Of a stretch of DNA of 35,282 nt, positions 1 through 8,264 are shown piece by piece. How positions within the stretch are numbered: the stretch's first letter is position 1; the number at the start of each line of letters is the position of its first letter. The DNA is from Lachnospiraceae bacterium UBA1729 (lineage in GTDB: Bacteria > Bacillota > Clostridia > Lachnospirales > Lachnospiraceae), in assembly GCA_002315945.1 (NCBI GenBank), contig DCIJ01000055.1, positions 109,509-144,790 on the forward strand, written 5' to 3'. The notes under the pieces are model-generated. The model was given only the letters and a program-made list of their open reading frames with translations, searched no databases and was not told the DNA's origin. Position numbers and translations under genes: made by a program.

Positions 1-226
1 GATCCTTAGGCTCTACATCGTTAACAACTCTGTCACCAATTTTCAACTCACCTGAGCTGATATCTTCAAGACCAGCGATCATACGAAGAGTTGTAGACTT
101 ACCACAACCTGAAGGTCCTACGAAGATGATAAATTCCTTATCTTCAATTTCAAGATTGAAATCCTTAACAGCCTGGAAACCGTTAGGATAAACTTTGTTA
201 ATGTTAGTTAATGATAAACTTGCCAT
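1..226 (-). CDS. ABC transporter ATP-binding protein, MsmK/UgpC/MalK type (N-terminal part)
   Basis: This is the first 75 codons of a sugar ABC importer ATPase; the rest lies beyond the window edge. Translation from the ATG at 226 gives MASLSLTNINKVYPNGFQ, then a Walker A segment FVGPSGCGKSTTLRMIAGLE at about residues 38-57, then SGELKIGDRVVNDVEPKD, typical of the MalK/MsmK/UgpC subfamily that serves CUT1 importers for oligosaccharides and glycerol-3-phosphate. A ribosome site (AGGAGG) lies just upstream. In Firmicutes one such ATPase often energises several importers (family knowledge), so its substrate cannot be read from this fragment. It is separated from the upstream DUF624 gene by a strong terminator, so it is probably transcribed on its own. 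Confidence 0.93.
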   Translation of the reverse strand, partial: MASLSLTNINKVYPNGFQAVKDFNLEIEDKEFIIFVGPSGCGKSTTLRMIAGLEDISSGELKIGDRVVNDVEPKD

Positions 227-273
227 TTTTGCCTCCTAATATAAGATACGTTTTTTCCAACTGTATGTAGTAT

Positions 274-310
274 AAAAAAATCCAACCGGAATTTCCATTC
301 GCCGGTTGGA
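274..310 (-). terminator. Rho-independent terminator after the DUF624 gene
   Basis: A 9-bp perfect stem (TCCAACCGG / CCGGTTGGA, plus positions 281-289 and 302-310) is followed on the minus strand by seven Ts (280-274). It ends the HD-GYP-like/DUF624 transcript before the MsmK-type ATPase gene. Confidence 0.85.
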
Positions 311-388
311 CAAAATTATTACCAATTGTTTAGTTGAACTGTATAGTATCTCCTCTTCATCCGACAGATTGTCTAACAAACTTACGGA

Positions 389-1045
389 TTACTGTACAGA
401 TTGCACATCCTCATCCTTATTCTCATCATCATCCCCATCCAGCTTTTTGAATATCTGGGAGAAGAATATCATGTTCACATATCCTGGTGCAGTCAGACCA
501 AACAGAATAATAAAAGGAACCACTCTGATAAAGTTCATATAATATAAGATAACTGTCACAACAGAGATAGCCAGTATGGCTACTGTCCTGGGAGCATTAA
601 CCATTGACAGAATAAAAGCGTTCTTTAATGTATTTTTAATGCTGTTATCATAGTGAGATAACAGTGGATAAAAGTACAAAACAATAATTACACCAACCAG
701 TGTCGCTGCCAAAAGCATGATAGCCATCACATTTTTCATGCCCCCCGATATCTGGGCAACTATTCTATAGTCTGTGACTACTACAAAAGCAGCCAGAAGC
801 ACTATTATCCAGGAAATGGTGGCCTGCTTAAAGTTCTGTCCAAAGGATTTAAAAAAGCTTTTTGTAATATAGCCCTCTTCCTTTCTCACCAGCTTTAGTA
901 ATACATAGTTCATGGCTGTCAGCGAAGAGCCTGCTGTAACTATAGGAATACAGCATACCAGAGTCAGAATATTAAGCCATGCCAAATCCGCTATTTTATT
1001 CAAAAATGCAATAAACGGACTGTCTAAATCAAATAATTTTCCCAT
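389..1045 (-). CDS. DUF624 (YesL-type) membrane protein
   Basis: A 218-residue integral membrane protein of the DUF624/YesL family. It opens with the family's N-terminal pattern (FDLDSPFIAFLNKIADLAWLN) and its first membrane segment (ILTLVCCIPIVTAGSSLTAM). Further hydrophobic stretches lie at about residues 75-92, 103-125, 147-168 and 172-190. The C-terminus is short and very acidic (GDDDENKDEDVQ). YesL-like genes usually sit beside sugar ABC importers or YesMN-type regulators in Firmicutes, and here an MsmK-type ATPase gene follows. The biochemical role is unknown. The start is supported by AAGGAA about 8 nt upstream. It lies 23 nt after the HD-GYP-like gene, so the two are probably co-transcribed. 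Confidence 0.88.
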   Translation of the reverse strand: MGKLFDLDSPFIAFLNKIADLAWLNILTLVCCIPIVTAGSSLTAMNYVLLKLVRKEEGYITKSFFKSFGQNFKQATISWIIVLLAAFVVVTDYRIVAQISGGMKNVMAIMLLAATLVGVIIVLYFYPLLSHYDNSIKNTLKNAFILSMVNAPRTVAILAISVVTVILYYMNFIRVVPFIILFGLTAPGYVNMIFFSQIFKKLDGDDDENKDEDVQSVQ

Positions 1046-1068
1046 TGTTTTATTCCTTGCCGTGCCAC

Positions 1069-2316
1069 TTACGCAAATCTCTGAATATACACCTTGAAAT
1101 CAGATGCAAATCTTTTTTCCTGGGCACTATATCTCTTTACTGCGCTGTCAATTTCTCCCACTGCTTCTTCATAATGATTCAGCAGATGGCGAACACATCT
1201 GTCATCCATCCTTCCAGACTCTGCTTCTTTTTTAAGGAAGGTCTTTATCTCCTCATGGCTCTTTCTTGTCGGATACAGCTTTGCATTAAAAAATGAAGCT
1301 ACCACGTCTGCCACCTGAAGAATTCTTATGGATCTGGTCTGAAGTTCTCCCTTCTTGGCCTTTGGATAGCCCTTTCCATCAATTCTTTCATGATGGGATA
1401 TGGCTATTTCAATAATATCCTCTGCCCTAAAGCGTTCTCTTAATAGCTTTTCGCCTTCATCCACATGGCTTCTGTATTTTTTCAATTCTTCACCCTGCAG
1501 ATTCTCTCTCTGATATACAATGTTATCAGGCATGGTCAGTAGTCCAATATCCCGAAACATCGCTGCCTGATGAAGCATTTTGCATTCATTCTCGTCTACT
1601 AACAGTTCTGCTGCCAGGAAATCCGCAACCACCCTGCAGATATATGCTTCCAGATACAGATGAGTCCCTCTAAACTCAGACATTTTAAAGACAAAATCAA
1701 TCATCTGATCCTTTTCTTCATTGGTGAAGAGCGCATTATCCATGTAATCCCAGAGTTCCTGCTCGTATTCTCCACGCTCCATTTTAGCAAAGATTTCATC
1801 TCGCCTTATGCATCTAAGGAGCAACATTGTGTGGTCAGTTGAATATTCAACACCTGCGCCGCCCTCAAAATCCTTCATGCTTACATCTTTTCCATCACGC
1901 ACATAGGCTTTTTCAGCTTTTTTAATGAGGCGCAGCATTCCTGCAACATTTGCATATTTATAATCCAGACTGTTTAACTCCTTACAATCCAGATTTGAAA
2001 GACGTAGTATTTCAGCTCTTTCTCCAAAGATTGAATACTGTTTTGCATATAATGCTGCATAGGCTCCAACCTTGTCCTCGTTTTCCGCAGGATTCAGTCC
2101 AAACTTCTTTAGTCCCAGTTCTCCAATCACATTCAAAAAGGAAAGAAACGCCAGTTCAGCAGTCTCATATTCGTCAAAACCGCCCTTGTTCTCCAGCATT
2201 TTCATCATCATATACGCTATTCTCAACCCCTTATAATAGAGGTTCTCATCCACGAATCTGATCATGTCACAGCCCAGATAACATATCTTTCTACTGCTGA
2301 TGTAATCCATTGCCAT
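1069..2316 (-). CDS. HD-GYP-like protein with altered HD motif
   Basis: A 415-residue soluble protein whose C-terminal half (about 215-380) matches the HD-GYP family of cyclic-di-GMP phosphodiesterases. It keeps a candidate first His (H219), H284 in the HxxxG segment, the HHE motif (308-310) and DGKGYP (313-318). The HD pair itself is changed: the usual LLHDIGK reads MFRDIGL, with Arg at 255 and Asp at 256. The N-terminal half (about 20-135) resembles a second, more degraded HD-type helical domain, with FLNVIGELGL where HDIGKIGI would stand. No receiver, PAS or GGDEF domain and no membrane segment is visible. It may be a binding or regulatory protein rather than a working phosphodiesterase, which is inference. 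The ribosome site is weak; starts at Met1 or Met3 are both possible. Confidence 0.85.
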   Translation of the reverse strand: MAMDYISSRKICYLGCDMIRFVDENLYYKGLRIAYMMMKMLENKGGFDEYETAELAFLSFLNVIGELGLKKFGLNPAENEDKVGAYAALYAKQYSIFGERAEILRLSNLDCKELNSLDYKYANVAGMLRLIKKAEKAYVRDGKDVSMKDFEGGAGVEYSTDHTMLLLRCIRRDEIFAKMERGEYEQELWDYMDNALFTNEEKDQMIDFVFKMSEFRGTHLYLEAYICRVVADFLAAELLVDENECKMLHQAAMFRDIGLLTMPDNIVYQRENLQGEELKKYRSHVDEGEKLLRERFRAEDIIEIAISHHERIDGKGYPKAKKGELQTRSIRILQVADVVASFFNAKLYPTRKSHEEIKTFLKKEAESGRMDDRCVRHLLNHYEEAVGEIDSAVKRYSAQEKRFASDFKVYIQRFA

Positions 2317-2336
2317 AAATTATACCCAAAAATACC

Positions 2337-2804
2337 CTATAAAAATTTAACCATTGGAGTGGTAATCACCCCATCATTGTCCTGCTTTAGACCCCTGGCC
2401 ACATACCCGCAGCTCTTATAAAAGCCTTCCGACTTGTCAGCAGCATTCACCGTCACCTTCTGGTTTCCATGTTCTGCCGCTTTCTTTTCAATATAACTTA
2501 AGATAGCACGGCCCATCCCATTTTTCTGATATTTCTTTTCTACAAAAAGCAATGAAATATGGTCATACTCCTTTGTAGCAAAAACTGCCATGATCTCGTC
2601 ATTTCTTTTTATACTATACGCCTTGTAATAGTGCGTAAGAAACAGTCCATACAATCGTTCGTCCCTGATAAACCTCTCAAAGCTTACGGCACCGATGTCA
2701 GACATATTATCCCTGTTGCTTTCAAGGAATGTATTCCAGACAAAATCCATGGCAGCATGCCATTCATCTATTGAAATTGGTAATATTTCAGCTTCAATCA
2801 GCAA
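2337..2804 (-). CDS. GNAT-family N-acetyltransferase
   Basis: A 155-residue single-domain GNAT acetyltransferase. The acetyl-CoA loop is seen as KYQKNGMGRAILSYIE (the Q/RxxGxG/A pattern), preceded by the strand HISLLFVEKKY and followed by VTVNAADKSEGFYKSCGY, the usual strand 5/helix 4 region of the fold. The substrate cannot be told. The start codon is TTG, overlapping the metG stop by 7 nt, with AGGAG seven bases upstream inside metG. This points to translational coupling. The protein-level start MLIEAEILPISIDEW fits the family's beginning. Confidence 0.87.
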   Translation of the reverse strand: MLIEAEILPISIDEWHAAMDFVWNTFLESNRDNMSDIGAVSFERFIRDERLYGLFLTHYYKAYSIKRNDEIMAVFATKEYDHISLLFVEKKYQKNGMGRAILSYIEKKAAEHGNQKVTVNAADKSEGFYKSCGYVARGLKQDNDGVITTPMVKFL

Positions 2805-4765
2805 ATCTCTGCTCCTGCAGGCATCTCCTTTTCAGGAGTCATTAATGCCAGATTTCCTTCAGCATCTTCTGCACAAAGAAGCATGCCCTCACTTAATACT
2901 CCAGCCAACTTTGCAGGTTTAAGATTTACCAATACCATTACCTTCTTACCAACCATTTCCTCAGGGCTGTAGTGGGCTTTGATTCCTGAGACAATCTGCT
3001 TTACCTGACTGCCTATCTTTACCTGGCTGCATAGAAGCTTCTTGGACTTTGGAACTTCTTCGCATTTAATAATTTCACCAACCTGGAACTGCATCTTCTG
3101 AAAATCATCATAGGTAATTTCATCCTTTGCAGGAATATCAATTACATTCTCATCCTCTTTTTCAGGTTCAGCTACAGCTTCCTTGCGGGCTGCAAACATT
3201 GCCTCTGCCTTCTCCACAATCTCCTTGGCATCAAGTCTTGCAAATAATATTTCAGGTGCATCTGTAACCTTTTTGCCTGACTCATATACGCCAAATTCTG
3301 AAAGTGTATCAAATTCACGAAGCTCAAAATTTAACTGTTCAGCAATTTTCTTAGAAGTATTAGGCATATAGGGCTCTAACAGTGACGCACCAATGGAGAT
3401 GCTTTCAATCAGGTTATATAATACCTGTGCCAGTCTGTCCTTCTTAGCCTCGTCCTTTGCAAGTACCCAGGGCTCAGTCTCATCAATATATTTATTACAT
3501 CTCTTGAACAGAGCAAAAATCTCTGTCATGGCATCAGCTACACGGAGTTCAGCCATCTTTGCTTCTACCTTGTCATATGTAGAGCAAACCACTGCCTTAA
3601 GATCTGCATCCATGCTATCTTCAACGCCAGTATTTGTAACCTGACCGCCAAAATACTTATTGCTCATAGATATGGTTCTGTTTACAAGATTTCCAAGAGT
3701 ATTAGCCAGATCAGAATTCATTCTCTCAACTAATAATTCCCAGGAAATTACTCCATCATTATCAAAAGGCATCTCATGAAGCACGAAATAGCGCACTGCA
3801 TCAACTCCGAAGAAGTCTACCAGATCATCTGCATAGATAACATTTCCCTTTGATTTACTCATTTTGCCATCGCCCTGTAACAACCAGGGATGACCAAATA
3901 CCTGCTTGGGCAGCTCTTCGCCTAATGCCATTAAAAAGATTGGCCAGTAGATTGTATGGAATCTGATAATATCCTTTCCAATCAGGTGCAGATCTGCAGG
4001 CCAGTTCTTCTTATATAAATCTGAACTGTTGCCATCTGCATCATAACCGATACCGGTAATATAGTTTGTAAGAGCGTCCAGCCATACATAGACTACATGT
4101 CTGTCATCAAAATCTACAGGAATACCCCATTTAAAGCTTGTTCTTGATACGCACAGATCCTGAAGTCCTGGAAGCAGGAAGTTATTCATCATCTCATTCT
4201 TTCTTGAAACAGGCTGAATGAATTCAGGATGTGTATTAATGTGCTCAATAAGTCTGTCTGCATACTTGCTCATTTTGAAAAAGTAGGCTTCTTCCTTGGC
4301 AGGCTTTACTTCTCTGCCGCAGTCAGGGCACTTTCCATCAACTAACTGTGATTCAGTCCAGAATGATTCACAGGGTGTACAATACATTCCTTCGTACGCT
4401 CCCTTATAGATATCTCCCTGATCATAGAACTTCTTAAACATCTTCTGAACTTGTTTTTCATGGTAATCATCAGTTGTTCTGATAAAATGGTCATAGGAAG
4501 TATCCATTAAATCCCACAGAGATTTAATAGTTCCAGCCACGTCATCAACAAATTCCTTAGGTGTAATTCCAGCCTCTGCTGCCTTAAGCTCAATCTTCTG
4601 GCCATGCTCATCTGTACCAGTCTGGAAGTATACATCGTATCCATCTTTTCTCTTAAATCTTGCAATACTGTCAGCCAGCACAATTTCATAACTGTTGCCA
4701 ATATGTGGCTTTCCTGATGTATATGCTATAGCTGTAGTAATATAATATTTGCCTTTGTTCTGCAT
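2798..4765 (-). CDS. metG: Methionyl-tRNA synthetase
   Basis: A 655-residue class I aminoacyl-tRNA synthetase that charges tRNA-Met in the cytoplasm. Visible landmarks are the HIGH-type motif HIGN (21-24), a zinc knuckle with Cys129, Cys132, Cys146 and Cys149, and KMSKS (301-305). The anticodon-binding helical domain follows. After a charged linker comes a C-terminal tRNA-binding (EMAP-II/Trbp111-like) domain from about residue 550, beginning DFQKMQFQVGEIIKCEEVPK. This is the long, dimer-forming form common in Firmicutes. AGGAGA lies 7 nt before the ATG. It sits 58 nt after rpe and runs into the GNAT gene, so rpe-metG-GNAT and perhaps the HD-GYP-like gene form one transcription unit. Confidence 0.97.
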   Translation of the reverse strand: MQNKGKYYITTAIAYTSGKPHIGNSYEIVLADSIARFKRKDGYDVYFQTGTDEHGQKIELKAAEAGITPKEFVDDVAGTIKSLWDLMDTSYDHFIRTTDDYHEKQVQKMFKKFYDQGDIYKGAYEGMYCTPCESFWTESQLVDGKCPDCGREVKPAKEEAYFFKMSKYADRLIEHINTHPEFIQPVSRKNEMMNNFLLPGLQDLCVSRTSFKWGIPVDFDDRHVVYVWLDALTNYITGIGYDADGNSSDLYKKNWPADLHLIGKDIIRFHTIYWPIFLMALGEELPKQVFGHPWLLQGDGKMSKSKGNVIYADDLVDFFGVDAVRYFVLHEMPFDNDGVISWELLVERMNSDLANTLGNLVNRTISMSNKYFGGQVTNTGVEDSMDADLKAVVCSTYDKVEAKMAELRVADAMTEIFALFKRCNKYIDETEPWVLAKDEAKKDRLAQVLYNLIESISIGASLLEPYMPNTSKKIAEQLNFELREFDTLSEFGVYESGKKVTDAPEILFARLDAKEIVEKAEAMFAARKEAVAEPEKEDENVIDIPAKDEITYDDFQKMQFQVGEIIKCEEVPKSKKLLCSQVKIGSQVKQIVSGIKAHYSPEEMVGKKVMVLVNLKPAKLAGVLSEGMLLCAEDAEGNLALMTPEKEMPAGAEIC

Positions 4766-4823
4766 TTCTTTCTCCTGTTTATTTCATAGCGATGCGAAAT
4801 GCTCCGCCAATTTTTCTGATAGT

Positions 4824-5483
4824 CTATTTTTGCGCCGCCTGGAATAGTCCCTTGATATTACTGTCAATATCACCATGGAATACGGCAGTTCCTGATACTA
4901 TTGTATCTGCACCTGCCCCAGTTACCACGCCGGCTTTTTCCTTTCCAACGCCTCCGTCTACCTCAAGTCTTACCTCAGGTTTAATCTCATTAATCATTTC
5001 TCTAACCCTGCGAATTCTTTCTGTAGACTCTTCAATATATTTCTGTCCGCCAAATCCAGGTTCAACTGTCATTAACAGAACCATATCTATTTTTTCTATG
5101 TAAGGTCTAAGGCTCTCCACTGGTGTACCCGGCTTAATCGACAGTCCCACCTTGCAGCCATTTTCCCTTATCTTATCTATTGTTTCATCCACCTGCCCAT
5201 TTGCTGCTTCCAGATGAAAGGTGATTCCATTTGCGCCCGCTTTTGAGAATTCCTCTATATAACGGATGGGATCAACTATCATAAGATGCACGTCAAAAAA
5301 CAGATGGCTACGCATTCGAATTGATGCCAGCACTGGTAATCCAAAGGAAATTGACGGAACAAACAATCCATCCATTACATCAAAATGCAGGTATTGAGCC
5401 CCCGCTTTTTCAACTTCCTCCAGCTGCTGTCCTAATATATTAAAATCGGCCGCCAGCATTGACGGCGAAAGAACTAACTCCAC
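4824..5483 (-). CDS. rpe: Ribulose-phosphate 3-epimerase
   Basis: A TIM-barrel enzyme of about 219 residues that interconverts ribulose-5-phosphate and xylulose-5-phosphate in the pentose phosphate pathway. Family signatures are LSPSMLAADF near the N-terminus, the metal-binding LHFDVMDGLFVPSISFG and FDVHLMI, then TVEPGFGGQKYIE and the phosphate-binding LEVDGGVGKE and GADTIVSGTAVF. A GTG start at 5483 is chosen because AGGAG lies 7 nt upstream; a longer reading from 5498 would start at a TTG that overlaps this ribosome site. It has its own promoter and precedes metG. Its product feeds the transketolase encoded just upstream, though the two lie in separate transcription units. Confidence 0.95.
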   Translation of the reverse strand: MELVLSPSMLAADFNILGQQLEEVEKAGAQYLHFDVMDGLFVPSISFGLPVLASIRMRSHLFFDVHLMIVDPIRYIEEFSKAGANGITFHLEAANGQVDETIDKIRENGCKVGLSIKPGTPVESLRPYIEKIDMVLLMTVEPGFGGQKYIEESTERIRRVREMINEIKPEVRLEVDGGVGKEKAGVVTGAGADTIVSGTAVFHGDIDSNIKGLFQAAQK

Positions 5484-5513
5484 TTTTTCTCTCCTCAAAG
5501 AAAATCTCTTAGG

Positions 5514-5542
5514 ATTTTACATTTCTCATAAATATATCACAA
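5514..5542 (-). promoter_or_regulatory. Sigma-A-type promoter for rpe-metG
   Basis: On the minus strand TTGTGA (5542-5537) and TAAAAT (5519-5514) are separated by 17 bp. The predicted start of transcription lies about 25 nt upstream of the GTG codon of rpe. Confidence 0.65.
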
Positions 5543-5566
5543 TCATCATTAAATATAAAGTATTGG

Positions 5567-5596
5567 AAAAAGGGCTCCCCGCTCTGGAAAGCCCTT
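5567..5596 (-). terminator. Terminator after the transketolase C-terminal gene
   Basis: A 7-bp stem AAGGGCT/AGCCCTT (plus 5570-5576 and 5590-5596) with a 13-nt loop is followed on the minus strand by a short T run. It lies between the stop of the transketolase C-terminal gene and the rpe promoter, and probably ends the arabinose operon. Confidence 0.75.
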
Positions 5597-5650
5597 GGAA
5601 TAAATTATTTTATTACTGCTCTGTCAAAATCCTTTGACAGGACATAATTT

Positions 5651-6592
5651 CTACTGAAGAAAAGCCTTAATATCTTCGTATACGCCCTTGCCATCAAGCT
5701 TGTACTTCTCAAGAAGTGCAGCTGCAGGTCCTGACTCACCAAAGCGGTCAAGCATACCAAGCTTCTTAACAGGAGTAGGCATCTTCTCTGAGAGGCAATC
5801 ACAAACAGCTGAACCAAGTCCGCCGATTACTGAATGCTCTTCAACTGTAACAACCTTGCCAGTCTTCTTAGCAGAAGCAAGCACTAATTCCTCATCAAGA
5901 GGCTTAATAGTATGAATGTTAATAACTTCTGCATCAACTCCGTCTGCTGCAAGCTTTTCTGCTGCTTCAAGTGCTGAATTTACGCAGGTTCCGGTTGCGA
6001 TAATTGTAAGGTCCTTACCTTCTTTAAGAACAACGCCCTTGCCGATTTCAAATTTGTACTCAGGTCTGTCATTAATTACAGGCACTGCTGCACGACCGAA
6101 TCTTAAATATACAGGTCCTACATGCTTAATAGCTGCTTCAACAGCTGCCTTAGCTTCTACATCATCTGAAGGAACGATTACAGTCATTCCAGGAATAGTT
6201 CTCATAAGTGCAATATCTTCATTACACTGATGCGAAGCACCATCTTCACCTACAGTAATACCTGCATGTGTAGCACCAATTTTAACATTGAGCTTAGGAT
6301 AACCAATAGAGTTTCTAACCTGCTCATAGTTACGTCCAGCTGCAAACATAGCAAATGAACTAATAAAAGGAATCTTTCCTGTAAGAGAGAGACCAGCAGC
6401 TACACCAGTCATATTTGACTCTGCAATACCGCAGTCAACGAATCTGTCTGGGAATGCTTTCTGGAAAACGCCTGTCTTGGTAGCACCAGCAAGGTCTGCA
6501 TCAAGTACTACAAGTTCAGGATACTTCTCACCCATTTCTTTAAGTGCATTTCCATAGCTTTCTCTGGTTGCAATTTTCTTTACATCAGCCAT
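5651..6592 (-). CDS. Transketolase, C-terminal subunit
   Basis: A 313-residue protein equal to the pyrimidine-binding and C-terminal domains of transketolase. It shows VVLDADLAGATKTG near the start, FIDSGIAE-like DRFVDCGIAESNMTGVAAGL (about 50-70), the HAGITVGEDGASHQ loop and PSDDVEAKAAVEAA. It works with the N-terminal subunit encoded immediately upstream to form the thiamine-diphosphate enzyme that moves two-carbon units between sugar phosphates. Start and stop overlap by one base (TAATG) with an AGGAGGTG site in front, so equal expression by coupling is likely. Split transketolases are common in Clostridia and archaea. Placed at the end of the araA-B-D run, it lets xylulose-5-phosphate from arabinose enter central metabolism. 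Confidence 0.95.
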   Translation of the reverse strand: MADVKKIATRESYGNALKEMGEKYPELVVLDADLAGATKTGVFQKAFPDRFVDCGIAESNMTGVAAGLSLTGKIPFISSFAMFAAGRNYEQVRNSIGYPKLNVKIGATHAGITVGEDGASHQCNEDIALMRTIPGMTVIVPSDDVEAKAAVEAAIKHVGPVYLRFGRAAVPVINDRPEYKFEIGKGVVLKEGKDLTIIATGTCVNSALEAAEKLAADGVDAEVINIHTIKPLDEELVLASAKKTGKVVTVEEHSVIGGLGSAVCDCLSEKMPTPVKKLGMLDRFGESGPAAALLEKYKLDGKGVYEDIKAFLQ

Positions 6593-7431
6593 TAGTTTGC
6601 ACCTCCTAATTCTTCACCAATTTTTTCAAGATCTGCCATAGCTATAGCGTACTCTTCATCATTAGGAGCTTTTCCATGCCATCCAGCATTGTTTTCCATG
6701 AATGAAACGCCTTTACCCTTTACAGTCTTCATAATGATGCATGTAGGCATTCCCTTGGTAGCTCTTGCTTCCTTGAATGCTGCATCAATTTCTTCCATAT
6801 CATTACCATTAATATTAATTACATGGAAGTTGAATGCTTCAAACTTCTTGTCGATAGGATAAGGAGAGCATACATCCTCAATCTTACCATCAATCTGAAG
6901 TCCATTGTTATCTACTACTACTACAAGATTGTCCAGCTTTCTGAATCCGGCAAACATAGCTGCTTCCCAGATCTGGCCTTCCTGAATCTCGCCGTCACCA
7001 CACAGGCAGTATACTCTGCTATCCTTTTCAGCCATCTTCAAGCCCAGTGCCATACCAGCAGCAACTGAAAGACCCTGACCTAATGAACCTGAAGACATAT
7101 CTACACCAGGAGTTTCCTGCATGCAGGGATGACCCTGAAGATATGAACCAAGATGTCTCAGAGTAGGCAGATCCTCAACAGGGAAATATCCTCTGTGAGC
7201 AAGTGCTGAATACAAACCAGGAGCTGTGTGTCCCTTTGATAATACAAAACGATCTCTGTCCTCCCACTTAGGATTCTTGGGATCAATATTCATCTCTTCA
7301 AAATACAGATATGTAAAAAGATCTGCTGCTGAAAGAGATCCGCCAGGATGTCCTGCTTTAGCACCGTGTACTGCTGTAACGATACCCTTGCGAACTTCGT
7401 TAGCGCGTTTTTGTAATTCTAACTTGTTCAT
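6592..7431 (-). CDS. Transketolase, N-terminal subunit
   Basis: A 279-residue protein equal to the thiamine-diphosphate-binding half of transketolase. It begins with the HGAKAGHPGGSLSAADL segment, then RDRFVLSKGHTAPGLY, SGSLGQGLSVAAGMALG and the ThDP/metal motif CLCGDGEIQEGQIWEAAMF ending in VVVDNNG. The C-terminal catalytic half is the next gene. The gap to araD is 32 nt with an AAGGAG ribosome site and no hairpin, which makes araD and the two transketolase genes one transcription unit. Confidence 0.95.
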   Translation of the reverse strand: MNKLELQKRANEVRKGIVTAVHGAKAGHPGGSLSAADLFTYLYFEEMNIDPKNPKWEDRDRFVLSKGHTAPGLYSALAHRGYFPVEDLPTLRHLGSYLQGHPCMQETPGVDMSSGSLGQGLSVAAGMALGLKMAEKDSRVYCLCGDGEIQEGQIWEAAMFAGFRKLDNLVVVVDNNGLQIDGKIEDVCSPYPIDKKFEAFNFHVININGNDMEEIDAAFKEARATKGMPTCIIMKTVKGKGVSFMENNAGWHGKAPNDEEYAIAMADLEKIGEELGGAN

Positions 7432-7463
7432 AGTGTTTTTTCTCCTTGTAAAAATATAATATT

Positions 7464-8159
7464 TTAGTTCTGGCCGTAATAAGCGCCAGCGCCATGCTTT
7501 CTATAATAATGCTTGTCCTGAAGCTCCTGTGGAGCAGGCTGAACCCTTGCATTAATCATCTCGCACTGAGCTGCCATCTTGGCAACCTCTTCCAGTACTA
7601 CAGCATTATGAACTGCCTCATGACCATCCTTGCCCCAGGTAAAAGGTCCATGGTTCTTACAAAGAACAGCAGGCATAGCCTCTGGATCAATGTTGTTTGC
7701 CTCAAAATGATCAGCAATAAGAATACCTGTATTCTTCTCATAGGCTTCATCAATCTCTTCCTTGGTAAGGGTTCTTACACAGGGTACTGTTCCATAGAGA
7801 TAATCTGCATGAGTGGTTCCATAGCAGGGAATTCCTCTTCCTGCCTGTGCCCAGCTGGTTGCCCAAGGTGAATGTGTATGAACCACACCACCTATTTCAG
7901 GGAATCTGTTATAGAGCACTACATGAGTAGCTGTATCACTTGAAGGTTTATACTTACCCTCAACCTTGTTACCTTCCAAGTCTACTACAACCATATCATC
8001 AGGAGTCAGAACATCATATTCAACTCCACTTGGTTTGATTACAAAGAGACCTTTTTCTCTGTCGATACCACTTACATTACCCCAGGTAAAGGTAATAAGA
8101 TTGTGCTTTGGAAGAAGCATATTAGCTTCGTATATCTCTTTTTTTAATTCTTCAAGCAT
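7464..8159 (-). CDS. araD: L-ribulose-5-phosphate 4-epimerase
   Basis: A 231-residue class II aldolase/adducin-fold enzyme, the usual length for AraD. It epimerises L-ribulose-5-phosphate to D-xylulose-5-phosphate. Visible features are the N-terminal TFTWGNVSGIDREKGLFVIKP-type segment (GN and SG contact the phosphate), the GGVVHTHSPWATSWAQAG motif with zinc-binding His residues (about 97-99), GTTHADYLYGTVPC and NHGPFTWG. The tail HYYRKHGAGAYYGQ is typical of AraD and ends the zinc-site region. AGGAGAG lies about 8 nt before the ATG. It follows the ribulokinase gene with a promoter in the gap and leads straight into transketolase. Confidence 0.97.
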   Translation of the reverse strand: MLEELKKEIYEANMLLPKHNLITFTWGNVSGIDREKGLFVIKPSGVEYDVLTPDDMVVVDLEGNKVEGKYKPSSDTATHVVLYNRFPEIGGVVHTHSPWATSWAQAGRGIPCYGTTHADYLYGTVPCVRTLTKEEIDEAYEKNTGILIADHFEANNIDPEAMPAVLCKNHGPFTWGKDGHEAVHNAVVLEEVAKMAAQCEMINARVQPAPQELQDKHYYRKHGAGAYYGQN

Positions 8160-8190
8160 TTAAACTCTCCTTTTGTGTTTCCACACTTAT

Positions 8191-8218
8191 ATTCTACTTG
8201 AAATTTACATTTTGCCAA
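8191..8218 (-). promoter_or_regulatory. Promoter for araD and transketolase genes
   Basis: On the minus strand TTGGCA (8218-8213) and TAGAAT (8196-8191) are 16 bp apart, with a start of transcription predicted about 25 nt before the araD ATG. A small GTGTggaaACAC hairpin falls in the leader. This would be an extra, internal promoter if the whole ara run is also read through from upstream. Confidence 0.55.
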
Positions 8219-8225
8219 CTAAAAT

Positions 8226-8253
8226 ATTGCTATTTTTTCTTCAAAAAATTGCA
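8226..8253 (-). terminator. Weak AT-rich hairpin after the ribulokinase gene
   Basis: TTGC-n-ATTTTT pairs with AAAAAT-n-GCAA around a short loop just after the kinase stop. The stem is mostly A-T and there is no clean T run after it, so at best it is a partial terminator in front of the araD promoter. Confidence 0.3.
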
Positions 8254-8264
8254 AAAAACATGAT

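Noticed and set aside
5571..5650. A 70-residue minus-strand frame overlapping the end of the transketolase gene
   Set aside because: Out of frame with the conserved enzyme and lacking a ribosome site.
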